Positions 41,976 through 49,715 of a stretch of DNA of 64,000 nt are shown in pieces (position 1 is the first letter of the stretch; every line of letters begins with the position of its first letter). The notes below the pieces were generated by a model. It saw nothing but the letters and a program-made list of their open reading frames with translations, made no database searches and had not been told where the DNA came from. The position numbers and the translations under genes were made by a program. Source of the DNA: Oxalobacteraceae bacterium (GTDB taxonomy: Bacteria > Pseudomonadota > Gammaproteobacteria > Burkholderiales > Burkholderiaceae_D); the NCBI GenBank assembly GCA_027490725.1, contig JAIXXN010000057.1:204166-268165 (forward strand), in the 5' to 3' direction.

Positions 41976-42659
41976 GTGAGGATTTTGCTGGCAGAAGACG
42001 ACCCGCAACTAGGGCGCGCGACCCAGATTGGCCTGGAACAGGCCGGCTATGCAGTGGACTGGGTGCAATCGGGCGAGGATGCCGTGATGGCGGCGCGGCT
42101 GCACCAGTACGGCTGCGTACTGCTCGATCTGGGTCTGCCGGACCGGGATGGCATGAGCGTACTGGCCGCCTTGCGGCACAGCGGCTACGAAGGTGCACTG
42201 CTGATCGTCACTGCGCGCGATCAGGTGCCGGACCGGATCGCCGGTCTGGATGGCGGTGCCGACGATTTCATCATCAAACCCTTCGATCTCGATGAATTGA
42301 CTGCGCGCATCCGCAGCGCCGGACGGCGCGCCGCCGGGCGTAGCCGCGCCACTTATGCGCATGGCGACATCGTCATCGACGTGGCCGACCGCCACGTACG
42401 CAAAGCCGGGGTGGAAGTGCCGCTCACCATCCGCGAATACAGCATCCTGCTGACCCTGATCGAAAATCGCGGCCGCATCCTGAGCCGTTTGCAGCTGGAA
42501 GAGAATCTCTACGGCTGGGGCGAAGAGGTCGAAAGTAATGCGATTCAGGTGCATATCCATCACCTGCGCAAAAAACTTGGCCGTGACCTGATCCGCACCA
42601 TCCACGCCATCGGCTATTGCATCGACAAGCCGAGCAGCGAACCGGTGCTGAGCGCATGA
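41976..42659 (+). CDS. OmpR-family response regulator, probably metal-responsive
   Basis: A 227-residue regulator. The receiver has LLAEDDPQLG, Asp51 in LLDLGLPDRDG and Lys of IIKPFDLDEL; the winged-helix domain has LTIREYSILLTLIENRGRIL and NAIQVHIHHLRKKLG, close to QseB/PmrA/TctD types. It starts at GTG 41976 with an AGGAG site 7 bases upstream. It is transcribed away from the metal RND operon and coupled by ATGA to the kinase gene, so it probably controls efflux in response to periplasmic metal. Confidence 0.9.
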   Translation: MRILLAEDDPQLGRATQIGLEQAGYAVDWVQSGEDAVMAARLHQYGCVLLDLGLPDRDGMSVLAALRHSGYEGALLIVTARDQVPDRIAGLDGGADDFIIKPFDLDELTARIRSAGRRAAGRSRATYAHGDIVIDVADRHVRKAGVEVPLTIREYSILLTLIENRGRILSRLQLEENLYGWGEEVESNAIQVHIHHLRKKLGRDLIRTIHAIGYCIDKPSSEPVLSA

Positions 42660-44014
42660 ACGCTACACCGGTCTGGTCGCTGCGCAACGCGCTGTTCCGC
42701 TGGTTAATCGGCCTGACGCTGGCCCTGTGGGCCCTCAGCGCCGTGATCGTCTACATCGAAGCGGACAACGAAAGTCAGGAACTGTTCGATCAGTCGCTGG
42801 AAGAAACCGCCCATTTGCTGCTCTCGCTCGCCGAGTACGAGGTGCGCGAGCATGGCACGGCGTCGCCCATCATCGTTGCCATGCCGGCCGAGCGCAATCA
42901 CCACCAGTATTTGCTGTATCAGGTATGGGACAAACAGGGCCGCCTGTTGTACAAAAATGCCGGTGCACCGGATCAGCCGATCGGGCCGCGGGCCGACAGC
43001 GGCATCAGCTGGGTGCAGGCGCCGACTGGCAAGCAGCGGGTGTATGCCAGCTGGAGCAATGACCATCAGCTGCAGATTCAGGTGGCCGAACCCGCCACCC
43101 ACCGCAAAGACATTTCGCACCGTTTCGCCTACAAACTCAGTGGCTTTGCCGTGGCGCTGGCCGCACTGGCCGCGCTGGCGATCTGGTGGAGCGTGCGCCG
43201 GCTATTCCGTGGGCTGCAGCAAAGCACCCAGGAAGTGGCTAGCCGCACTCCGAACGATCTGGCCAGCGTCAGCCTGGACGGCGCGCCGCGTGAAGTGGCG
43301 CCGCTACTGGAGGCGATTAACCGTCTATTCGAACGGGTGCGCCGAACCATGGAGCGCGAACAGCGTTTCACGGCCGATGCGGCCCACGAACTGCGGACGC
43401 CGCTGGCCGCCATCAAAACCAGCCTGCAGGTGATCGAACGGGCCCGCAATGACGCCGAACGTGAGGAGTTTGTGACCGCGCTGGGCGTCAGTGTGGATCG
43501 CGCCAGCCGCCTGGTAGACCAGTTGCTTACGCTGTCGCGCCTAGATCCGCTCTACCAGCGGAATACCGGGCTGGTGCCGCTCGATCTGGCGCAACTGATG
43601 CAGGAGCAACTGGCTGGCTGGACCACGCAGGCAGCCCGCCAGCAACTGCAACTGCACGCCGAGCTACAAGCCGCGCCATGCCTGCTAAATCGCGACGCGA
43701 TCCTGATACTGTTACGCAATCTGGTGGAAAACGCGGTGCGCTATACCCCGCCGGGCGGGCAGATTACCGTGCGCTGCGGCCTGCATAACGGGCACGTCGA
43801 GCTGGAAGTGCTGGATACTGGCCCCGGCATTCCGGCGCCACTGCGCGAGCGGGTGTTCGAGCGTTTTGTGCGGCTCGCGGATGCGCGTCAACCGGGCAGC
43901 GGACTGGGACTCTCGATTGTGCGCCAGATCTGCGAAATGCATAGCGCCAGCATCGAACTGGCCGATGGTCCCGAGGGTGCCGGTCTGAGCGTACGGATCC
44001 GCTTGCCTGCCTAG
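42656..44014 (+). CDS. Sensor histidine kinase, QseC/PmrB-like, probably metal-sensing
   Basis: A 452-residue kinase with two membrane helices (about 13-33 and 161-180) around a periplasmic domain of about 125 residues, a HAMP region, HisKA with DAAHELRTPLAA (His244), and HATPase with NLVENAVRYTPPGG, DTGPGI and GSGLGLSI. ATG 42656 overlaps the regulator stop; a frame open to 42617 is inside the regulator gene and is rejected. The periplasmic part contains paired His residues (ERNHHQY) that could bind metal. It should phosphorylate the adjacent regulator. Confidence 0.9.
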   Translation: MNATPVWSLRNALFRWLIGLTLALWALSAVIVYIEADNESQELFDQSLEETAHLLLSLAEYEVREHGTASPIIVAMPAERNHHQYLLYQVWDKQGRLLYKNAGAPDQPIGPRADSGISWVQAPTGKQRVYASWSNDHQLQIQVAEPATHRKDISHRFAYKLSGFAVALAALAALAIWWSVRRLFRGLQQSTQEVASRTPNDLASVSLDGAPREVAPLLEAINRLFERVRRTMEREQRFTADAAHELRTPLAAIKTSLQVIERARNDAEREEFVTALGVSVDRASRLVDQLLTLSRLDPLYQRNTGLVPLDLAQLMQEQLAGWTTQAARQQLQLHAELQAAPCLLNRDAILILLRNLVENAVRYTPPGGQITVRCGLHNGHVELEVLDTGPGIPAPLRERVFERFVRLADARQPGSGLGLSIVRQICEMHSASIELADGPEGAGLSVRIRLPA

Positions 44015-44616
44015 CGCAAGCCCTGAAAACAGACTTTCAGCATGTTGGCGACGATCTCATCCGTCGACATCTTGCTGAATTTCTGCAGGTATTCCACGGC
44101 CGGATCACAGGTCCGTGCGTAGTAGCTGAACAGAATTACATCGGTCGGCAAGGCGGCATTCAGCAAGCCCTGCTCCTGCCCCTGCTTGACGCAGGCTTCC
44201 AGCTGCCGGTTCAGCTTGAGCACCTTCATCATGTACTTAATGTTGCGCATCAGCATATCGCGCACGTGGCTACTGGTCGACGGCAGGAATGGCAGCCCAC
44301 CCTCCAGCCGCACCCGCAAGGCCCATTCCAGCAACGCTTCGAGCTTCTGCACAGGATTCAGTGAAGAATCGAGCCCGGCAATGAATTCCAGCGCCCCGTC
44401 GAGCAGCCGGATCAGCGCTTCCCCCACCAGTTCTTCCTTCGACTTGAAGTGTTTATATAGGCTGGGTTTGGAGATGCCTACCGCCCCGGCGACATCATCC
44501 ATGGTCATCAGGTCATAGCCTTTACTCGACAGCACCGTCGTGGTGGCATCGAGTATCGCGTGCTCGCGCAGCTTAAACGCCTGATTTTTAAAGCTTAATT
44601 TATTGAAGATACTCAT
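44011..44616 (-). CDS. TetR-family repressor of the light/photo-stress island
   Basis: A 201-residue TetR regulator. The N-terminal HTH (about 38-58: TMDDVAGAVGISKPSLYKHF) is canonical, followed by a helical ligand domain of about 130 residues with three Cys (LEACVKQ, ARTCDPA, LKVCFQG) that might sense redox state. It is divergent from the seven-gene operon starting at 44713. An inverted repeat lies 15 bases upstream of its own start, and the same sequence occurs upstream of folE 12.6 kb away, so I infer it represses itself, the oxidoreductase operon and folE. In comparable clusters of other bacteria the regulator is a MerR-type LitR (from memory), so a TetR here is notable. Confidence 0.88.
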   Translation of the reverse strand: MSIFNKLSFKNQAFKLREHAILDATTTVLSSKGYDLMTMDDVAGAVGISKPSLYKHFKSKEELVGEALIRLLDGALEFIAGLDSSLNPVQKLEALLEWALRVRLEGGLPFLPSTSSHVRDMLMRNIKYMMKVLKLNRQLEACVKQGQEQGLLNAALPTDVILFSYYARTCDPAVEYLQKFSKMSTDEIVANMLKVCFQGLR

Positions 44617-44628
44617 TGGTAAAATTTA

Positions 44629-44644
44629 GCTACTAATCAGTAGC
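44629..44644. promoter_or_regulatory. Operator-like inverted repeat in the tetR/oxidoreductase gap
   Basis: GCTACT-AATC-AGTAGC has perfect 6-bp arms. Its core TACTAATCAGTA (44631-44642) is identical to one of two sites upstream of folE (57230-57241). It lies near the tetR start and upstream of an A+T-rich TAATAT (44664-44669), a possible minus-10 of the oxidoreductase operon, so binding here could control both directions. Confidence 0.75.
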
Positions 44645-44712
44645 ATTTTGGTTGGGCTAGTAGTAATATTAGCACGCCGGTAGATTAACGGCCTACACCA
44701 TCTCGACAGACT

Positions 44713-45990
44713 ATGACTTCGACACCACAACGTATTGCCGTGATCGGCGCCGGTATTAGCGGCCTCGCCAGTGCCTACTTCCTGAATCGCCAGCACCAGG
44801 TGGTGCTGTACGAAGCCGGCAACTACCTCGGCGGACATAGTAATACCGTCGACGTCACCCTCGATGGCGTGACCCACGGTGTCGACACCGGCTTTCTGGT
44901 GTATAACGAGCTGACCTACCCGAATCTGATCGCGCTATTCGAAGAACTCGAGGTCGCCAGCACGGCCACCGATATGTCCTTCGGCGTCTCGATGGGCCCG
45001 GGCGGCCTCGAATGGGCCGGCACCAATCTGGATACCGTGTTTGCCCAGCGCGCCAATCTGTTCAAGCCCTCGTTCCTGCGCATGGTGCGCGACATCCTGC
45101 ACTTCAATAGCAACGCGCAGCGTTTTCTGGCGCAGGCCGAGCAGCAGCCGATGACGCTGGGGCAGTTGTTGCAGCAGCAGGCGTATGGCAGCACTTTCCG
45201 CGATGCCTATCTGTTGCCGATGGCGGCAGCGATCTGGTCCAGTTCGCCGAGCGACATACTGCAGTTTCCGGCCACCACCTTCCTGCGCTTCTGCCTGAAT
45301 CACGCCCTGCTGCAGGTGAATAACCGGCCACAGTGGCGCACCGTGAAAGGCGGGTCGCGCAATTACGTGCGTAAGATCGCCGCAACCCTGCCCGATTGCC
45401 GCATCAATACCCCAGTGCTGCATGTCGGCCGTAGCGGTGCCGGGCTGAGCGTAACGACCGCCGCCGGCAGCGAACAGTTTGACGCCGTGGTATTTGCCAC
45501 CCACGCGCCCACCACGCTGGCGCTGCTCGATCATAGTATTCCCGCGCCAGCCCTGCTGACCGGTGTGCGCTACCAGCCGAATGTGGCGTATCTGCACACG
45601 GATCTGGCGCTCATGCCGCAGCATCGCAAAGTCTGGTCGGCATGGAATTACCTGTCAGCACCCGCGCAACATGGCGAACGTCCCGTATGTGTGAGCTACT
45701 GGTTGAATCAGTTGCAGGAATTGCCTTTCAAGACCCCGGTGATGGTGACCCTGAACCCCCCAACGCCGCCGGATGCTGCCAGTACGCTGGCGCGCTTCGA
45801 GTACGAACATCCGATCATGGATCAGGCGGCGATCGATGCGCAAAGCCAGCTTCACGAGGTGCAGGGACAGGATGGCATCTGGTACGCTGGTGCCTGGACT
45901 GGCTATGGCTTCCACGAAGACGGCTTGAAGTCGGCGCTGCGCGTGGTGCGTGATTTCGGTGTAGCACCGGCGTGGACCACGCTGCCATGA
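44713..45990 (+). CDS. FAD-dependent amine-oxidase-type oxidoreductase (COG2907-like)
   Basis: A 425-residue flavoprotein. The N-terminal dinucleotide motif is IAVIGAGISGLASAYFL, followed by LYEAGNYLGGHSNTV; the C-terminal FAD motif is WYAGAWTGYGFHEDGLKSAL. The fold is of the flavin amine oxidase/desaturase type. It is regularly grouped with DUF1365 and CFA-synthase-like genes. In the Rhodobacter singlet-oxygen response, genes of this kind are linked to furan fatty acid formation (my recollection), where such a flavoprotein may desaturate a methylated acyl chain. It is the first gene of the operon controlled by the divergent TetR, and its stop overlaps DUF1365 by ATGA. Confidence 0.88.
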   Translation: MTSTPQRIAVIGAGISGLASAYFLNRQHQVVLYEAGNYLGGHSNTVDVTLDGVTHGVDTGFLVYNELTYPNLIALFEELEVASTATDMSFGVSMGPGGLEWAGTNLDTVFAQRANLFKPSFLRMVRDILHFNSNAQRFLAQAEQQPMTLGQLLQQQAYGSTFRDAYLLPMAAAIWSSSPSDILQFPATTFLRFCLNHALLQVNNRPQWRTVKGGSRNYVRKIAATLPDCRINTPVLHVGRSGAGLSVTTAAGSEQFDAVVFATHAPTTLALLDHSIPAPALLTGVRYQPNVAYLHTDLALMPQHRKVWSAWNYLSAPAQHGERPVCVSYWLNQLQELPFKTPVMVTLNPPTPPDAASTLARFEYEHPIMDQAAIDAQSQLHEVQGQDGIWYAGAWTGYGFHEDGLKSALRVVRDFGVAPAWTTLP

Positions 45991-46766
45991 ACACCAGCAT
46001 CGAACTGCTGCAAGGTCAGGTCATGCATGCCCGGCTGCGCCCGGCGCTGAACCGCTTTGTGTATCCGGTGTTTTACGTGCGGCTCAATCTGGGCCAACTG
46101 GAAAGCTGCCGGCGCGCCAGCCGCTGGTTCGGGATTGACCGCTGGCGCCCACTGTCGCTGAGACAGCGCGACTATGGGCCGCGTGATGGTTCCAGTCTGC
46201 TCGACTGGATGCGCGCCCTGCTGGCCAGCCACAACATCGCTGCCGATGGCGACATCTGGCTGCAAACCTTTCCGCGCGTGTTCGGTTACATGTTTAATCC
46301 CGTCAGTTTCTGGCATTGTCATGATGCGCAGGGACGGCTGTGCGCCGTGCTGGCCGAAGTCAATAACACTTTCGGCGAAACCCACCGCTATCTGCTCACG
46401 CTGGGTGGTGCCGATGGCCAGCATCGCAGCGTGATCGCCGCCAAACAGATGCATGTCTCGCCATTTTGTGCCGTCGAAGGCCATTACCGCTTCCGTTTCC
46501 GGCTGGGCGCCAGCGCCCACAGCACCAGCATCGATCATTACGACCATCAGGGGCTGCTGCTACGCACCGCCGTCAGCGGCCGGGTTGAGCCCCTCACGGA
46601 CCGCAGCGTACTCGCCGCCCTCCTGCGTTTCCCCTTACTGGGTGTGGGCATCGTCGCCCGTATCCATTGGCAAGCCTTGCGCCTCTGGTGCAAACGCGTG
46701 CCGTTTTTCCGCCAGCCTCAGGCGCCGCTTCAATCGACTACCGTGCATCAGGAGATCACGCAATGA
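45987..46766 (+). CDS. DUF1365 family protein
   Basis: A 259-residue protein with the DUF1365 signatures: HARLRPALNRFVYPVFYVRL near the N terminus, DIWLQTFPRVFGYMFNPVSF then WHCHDAQG, VNNTFGETHRY and KQMHVSPFCAVEGHYRFRF. Function is unproven; the constant partnership with a flavin oxidoreductase and a CFA-type methyltransferase suggests a step in modification of unsaturated membrane fatty acids. ATG 45987 overlaps the preceding stop, and its own stop overlaps the next start by 4 bases. Confidence 0.92.
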   Translation: MNTSIELLQGQVMHARLRPALNRFVYPVFYVRLNLGQLESCRRASRWFGIDRWRPLSLRQRDYGPRDGSSLLDWMRALLASHNIAADGDIWLQTFPRVFGYMFNPVSFWHCHDAQGRLCAVLAEVNNTFGETHRYLLTLGGADGQHRSVIAAKQMHVSPFCAVEGHYRFRFRLGASAHSTSIDHYDHQGLLLRTAVSGRVEPLTDRSVLAALLRFPLLGVGIVARIHWQALRLWCKRVPFFRQPQAPLQSTTVHQEITQ

Positions 46767-47968
46767 CCCAGATTCTGACCAACCCGGCCACCGGCATTCC
46801 TACCGCCGCACGGCTATTTCTTGGCCTGCTGGGCAAATTACGCCATGGCCATCTGGAGCTGATCACCCCCGAAGGCACCAGCATGCTGTACGGCGACGTG
46901 CATCGCGGCATCGGCGCGGTGCTGGAAATCCACGACTGGCGCGCCTGCCAGCGCATGTTGCAGGCCGGTGATATCGGTTTTGCTGAAGCGTATGCGGCGG
47001 GCTGGATCAGCACCCCGGAACTCACGCCGCTGCTGCGTCTGGCGCTGCGCAATGAAGATGCGCTCGACAAGGTCCTGTTCGGCGGCGTTCTGGCACGCTG
47101 CTGGTATCGCTTGCGCCACTGGTTGCGGCCCAACACCCGTAAGGGCAGTCAGCGGAATATCCACGCCCACTACGACATCGGCAACGAGTTCTACCGCCTC
47201 TGGCTGGATCCGAGCTGGACCTATTCCAGCGCCCTGTTTGATGGCAATTTCGATCAGACCCTGCAGGCGGCACAGCGCCGCAAATATCAGCGCATCATCG
47301 ACACGCTGCAACTGCGTCCGGGCGATAGTGTGCTGGAAGTAGGCTGCGGCTGGGGCGGTTTTGCCGAACAGGCAGCGCTGCAAGGCATCCACGTGCATGG
47401 CGTGACCATTTCGCCATCACAACTGGCGATAGCCCAGCAGCGTCTGCAGGCGCTGGGCCTGCAGGATCGCGCCCGGGTCGAACTATGCGATTACCGTGAC
47501 CTGCGCGGCAGCTACGATGCCGTGGTCTCCATCGAAATGTTCGAAGCTGTCGGCGAGCAATTCTGGCCCGAGTACTTCCGCACGCTGGAGGCACGCTTGC
47601 GCCCCGGCGGTCAGGCACTGGTGCAGTCGATCACCATCGCCGAACAGCACTTTGATCGCTACCGCAGCAGCACTGATTTCATCCAGCAGTACATCTTCCC
47701 CGGCGGGATGCTGCCGAGCGTTGAACGTTTCGAGCAGGAAGCCGAGCGCGCCGGACTGGAAAATATCGGCCGGCTCGCGTTCGGGCGCGACTACGCGGAA
47801 ACGCTGCGCCGCTGGGACGCGCAGTGCCGTGCCACCCGCCCGCAGATTGTCGAGCAGGGATTTGATGACGCCTTCCTGCGCATCTGGCACCTCTACTTCG
47901 CCTATTGCGAAGCCGCCTTCGATGAAGGCCGTACCGATGTGGTGCAATTCCACATGCGTAAGTCCTGA
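46763..47968 (+). CDS. cfa: Cyclopropane-fatty-acyl-phospholipid synthase-family methyltransferase
   Basis: A 401-residue SAM-dependent methyltransferase of the CFA synthase family. HYDIGNEFYRLWLDPSWTYS, the SAM motif VLEVGCGWGGFAEQAA, VTISPSQLAIAQQR, SIEMFEAVGEQFW and YIFPGGMLPS are typical. Family members add a methylene or methyl group across acyl double bonds of phospholipids. In this gene context a role in methylated or furan fatty acids is as likely as simple cyclopropanation. ATG 46763 overlaps the DUF1365 stop; the frame open to 46667 is inside DUF1365 and rejected. Confidence 0.9.
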   Translation: MTQILTNPATGIPTAARLFLGLLGKLRHGHLELITPEGTSMLYGDVHRGIGAVLEIHDWRACQRMLQAGDIGFAEAYAAGWISTPELTPLLRLALRNEDALDKVLFGGVLARCWYRLRHWLRPNTRKGSQRNIHAHYDIGNEFYRLWLDPSWTYSSALFDGNFDQTLQAAQRRKYQRIIDTLQLRPGDSVLEVGCGWGGFAEQAALQGIHVHGVTISPSQLAIAQQRLQALGLQDRARVELCDYRDLRGSYDAVVSIEMFEAVGEQFWPEYFRTLEARLRPGGQALVQSITIAEQHFDRYRSSTDFIQQYIFPGGMLPSVERFEQEAERAGLENIGRLAFGRDYAETLRRWDAQCRATRPQIVEQGFDDAFLRIWHLYFAYCEAAFDEGRTDVVQFHMRKS

Positions 47969-47982
47969 GCGCGGCGCCCATC

Positions 47983-48762
47983 ATGGCCTCCCTCAACACC
48001 CGCATCCACGACTGGTCGCGCCAGCGCGTCTGGCTGATTGGCGCCTCCAGCGGCATCGGCGCAGCACTGGCACAGGATCTACTCAGTGCCGGTGCGCAGG
48101 TCGCAATATCGGCACGCCGCGCGGATCGTCTGGAAGCGGTCGCAGGCGACTCAGCGCAAGCGCTGGTGGCACCGTTCGATATCCTGAACAAGGATGGCTG
48201 GCGCGATCGCTACGCGGATATTTGCGCACGCTTCGGCGGCGTCGATCTGATTATATTCTGCGCTGCCGATTACCATCCGGAACGCAGCTGGGAAGTCACA
48301 TCGGAAGGTGCGGCGCACACGCTGGCCGTCAATCTGGGCAGCGTCTACACGGGTCTGGCCACGGTTTTGCCCGACATGCTGGCGCGCGGTAGTGGTGGTA
48401 TCGCCATCGTAGCCAGTGTGGCGGGTTACATCGGTCTGCCCAACGCCAGCGTGTATGGCCCGAGCAAAGCGGCACTGATCAATCTGGCTGAATTGCTGTA
48501 CGCCGACCTGCACCCGCGCGGGCTGGGTGTATACCTGATTAATCCCGGCTTTGTGCAAACTGAGCTGACTGCCAAGAACACCTTTGCCATGCCGGCACTG
48601 CAAACCCCGCAAGCGGCGGCCAGCGCCATCCGCGGTGGTCTGAGCGACGGCGCTTTCGAAATCCACTTCCCGCGCCGGTTTACCCTGATAATCAAACTAT
48701 TGCGCTGGCTGCCGTACCGGCTGCGCTTCGCCCTGATGACCCACCTGGTGGTACCGACATGA
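47983..48762 (+). CDS. Short-chain dehydrogenase/reductase
   Basis: A 259-residue classical SDR. The cofactor motif is VWLIGASSGIGAAL, NAG is replaced by FCAAD, and the active-site YGPSKAA is present with an upstream Ser (ASVAGY). The C-terminal end is basic and hydrophobic (FTLIIKLLRWLPYRLRFALM), suggesting membrane association. Substrate is unknown; SDRs of this kind recur in the same stress operons. It follows cfa by 14 bases and overlaps the next gene by 4. Confidence 0.9.
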   Translation: MASLNTRIHDWSRQRVWLIGASSGIGAALAQDLLSAGAQVAISARRADRLEAVAGDSAQALVAPFDILNKDGWRDRYADICARFGGVDLIIFCAADYHPERSWEVTSEGAAHTLAVNLGSVYTGLATVLPDMLARGSGGIAIVASVAGYIGLPNASVYGPSKAALINLAELLYADLHPRGLGVYLINPGFVQTELTAKNTFAMPALQTPQAAASAIRGGLSDGAFEIHFPRRFTLIIKLLRWLPYRLRFALMTHLVVPT

Positions 48763-49184
48763 CGCTTGCCGCTCCCCTACTCGACTGGTACACCACCCTA
48801 ACACCGGACACACTGGGCCAGACGGGCGCCTACTATGCCAGCGATGCGACCTTTCGCGATCCGTTTAACGACGTCACCGGTGTGCCGGCAATTACCGGCA
48901 TCTTCGCGCACATGTTCGCCACCACCGAACAACCGCGCTTCGTGATCGTCGATTGCCTCGAACAGGAGCGGCAGGCCTTTGTGACATGGGTATTCCATTT
49001 CCGGCTGCGCGGGCAGGACTACCAGATCGAAGGCGGCAGCCATTTGCGTTTCAATGCGCAGGGGCTGGTGCAGATGCACCGCGACTACTGGGATGCAGCG
49101 GAAGAACTATTCCAGAAGCTGCCACTGGTGGGCGCTCCGGTACGCTGGTTACGCCGGCGCTTCCGGGTGCCAGCGCCCAGCTAG
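48759..49184 (+). CDS. NTF2-like (SnoaL-type) small protein
   Basis: A 141-residue protein with the cone-shaped NTF2 fold pattern: LDWYTTLTPDTLGQTGAYYA then ATFRDPFNDVTG at the start and GGSHLRFNAQGLVQMHRDYWDAAEELFQKLP in the middle. Such proteins can be small-molecule isomerases or binding proteins. It is coupled to the SDR gene by a 4-base overlap. Its exact role in the operon is unknown. Confidence 0.85.
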   Translation: MTLAAPLLDWYTTLTPDTLGQTGAYYASDATFRDPFNDVTGVPAITGIFAHMFATTEQPRFVIVDCLEQERQAFVTWVFHFRLRGQDYQIEGGSHLRFNAQGLVQMHRDYWDAAEELFQKLPLVGAPVRWLRRRFRVPAPS

Positions 49185-49218
49185 ACCATTCTGATTCACT
49201 CTGACCTTAGCCGCCCTT

Positions 49219-49713
49219 ATGTTTAACAGTAGCGACCGCAGCTCCCGTTTATTCCAGTTCATCTGGTTTCCCCTAACCTTTGCCTGTGCGGCACTTGGCG
49301 CCCGTGCCTCCGTCACCGCAGCCAGCTTCTACGCGGCGCTTGTGCGTCCCGAATGGGCGCCGCCGGGCTGGTTGTTCGGCCCGGTCTGGAGCGTGTTGTA
49401 TCTGTTGATGGCGATCGCCGCATGGCGCATTAGTGGCCGCAATACCCCGTCAGCCCGCATCGCGCTGTGGCTGTACACCGCACAACTCACCCTGAATGCT
49501 TTGTGGAGCTGGCTATTCTTTGCCTGGCATCAGGGTGCGCTAGCCTTTATCTGCCTGCTGGCGTTGTGGGCGCTGATTCTGGCCACGCTACTAGCCTTTG
49601 GCCGACAGGAGCGTCTGGCTGCCCTCCTGCTAGTGCCGTATCTGGCCTGGGTCAGCTTTGCCGGTGCTTTGTGCTTCACCGTCTGGCAGTTGAACCCTGC
49701 ACAACTGGGTTGA
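49219..49713 (+). CDS. tspO: TspO/MBR tryptophan-rich sensory protein
   Basis: A 164-residue membrane protein with five predicted helices. RPEWAPPGWLFGPVWSVLYLLM, TLNALWSWLFFAW and VPYLAWVSFAGAL are TspO signatures. TspO binds tetrapyrroles such as protoporphyrin IX and is tied to light and oxidative stress control in Rhodobacter; bacterial TspO can also degrade protoporphyrin photochemically. In this island it would fit with handling of photosensitising porphyrins. It follows the NTF2-like gene by 34 bases and ends 2 bases before the photolyase gene. Confidence 0.93.
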   Translation: MFNSSDRSSRLFQFIWFPLTFACAALGARASVTAASFYAALVRPEWAPPGWLFGPVWSVLYLLMAIAAWRISGRNTPSARIALWLYTAQLTLNALWSWLFFAWHQGALAFICLLALWALILATLLAFGRQERLAALLLVPYLAWVSFAGALCFTVWQLNPAQLG

Positions 49714-49715
49714 GC

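Noticed and set aside
44011..44616. LitR-like light-sensing regulator
   Set aside because: The HTH and size are TetR type; there is no MerR HTH or B12-binding domain.
49467..49715. N-terminal extension of the FeS photolyase to 49467
   Set aside because: It lies inside tspO in another frame; the family start LILGDQLN follows ATG 49716.
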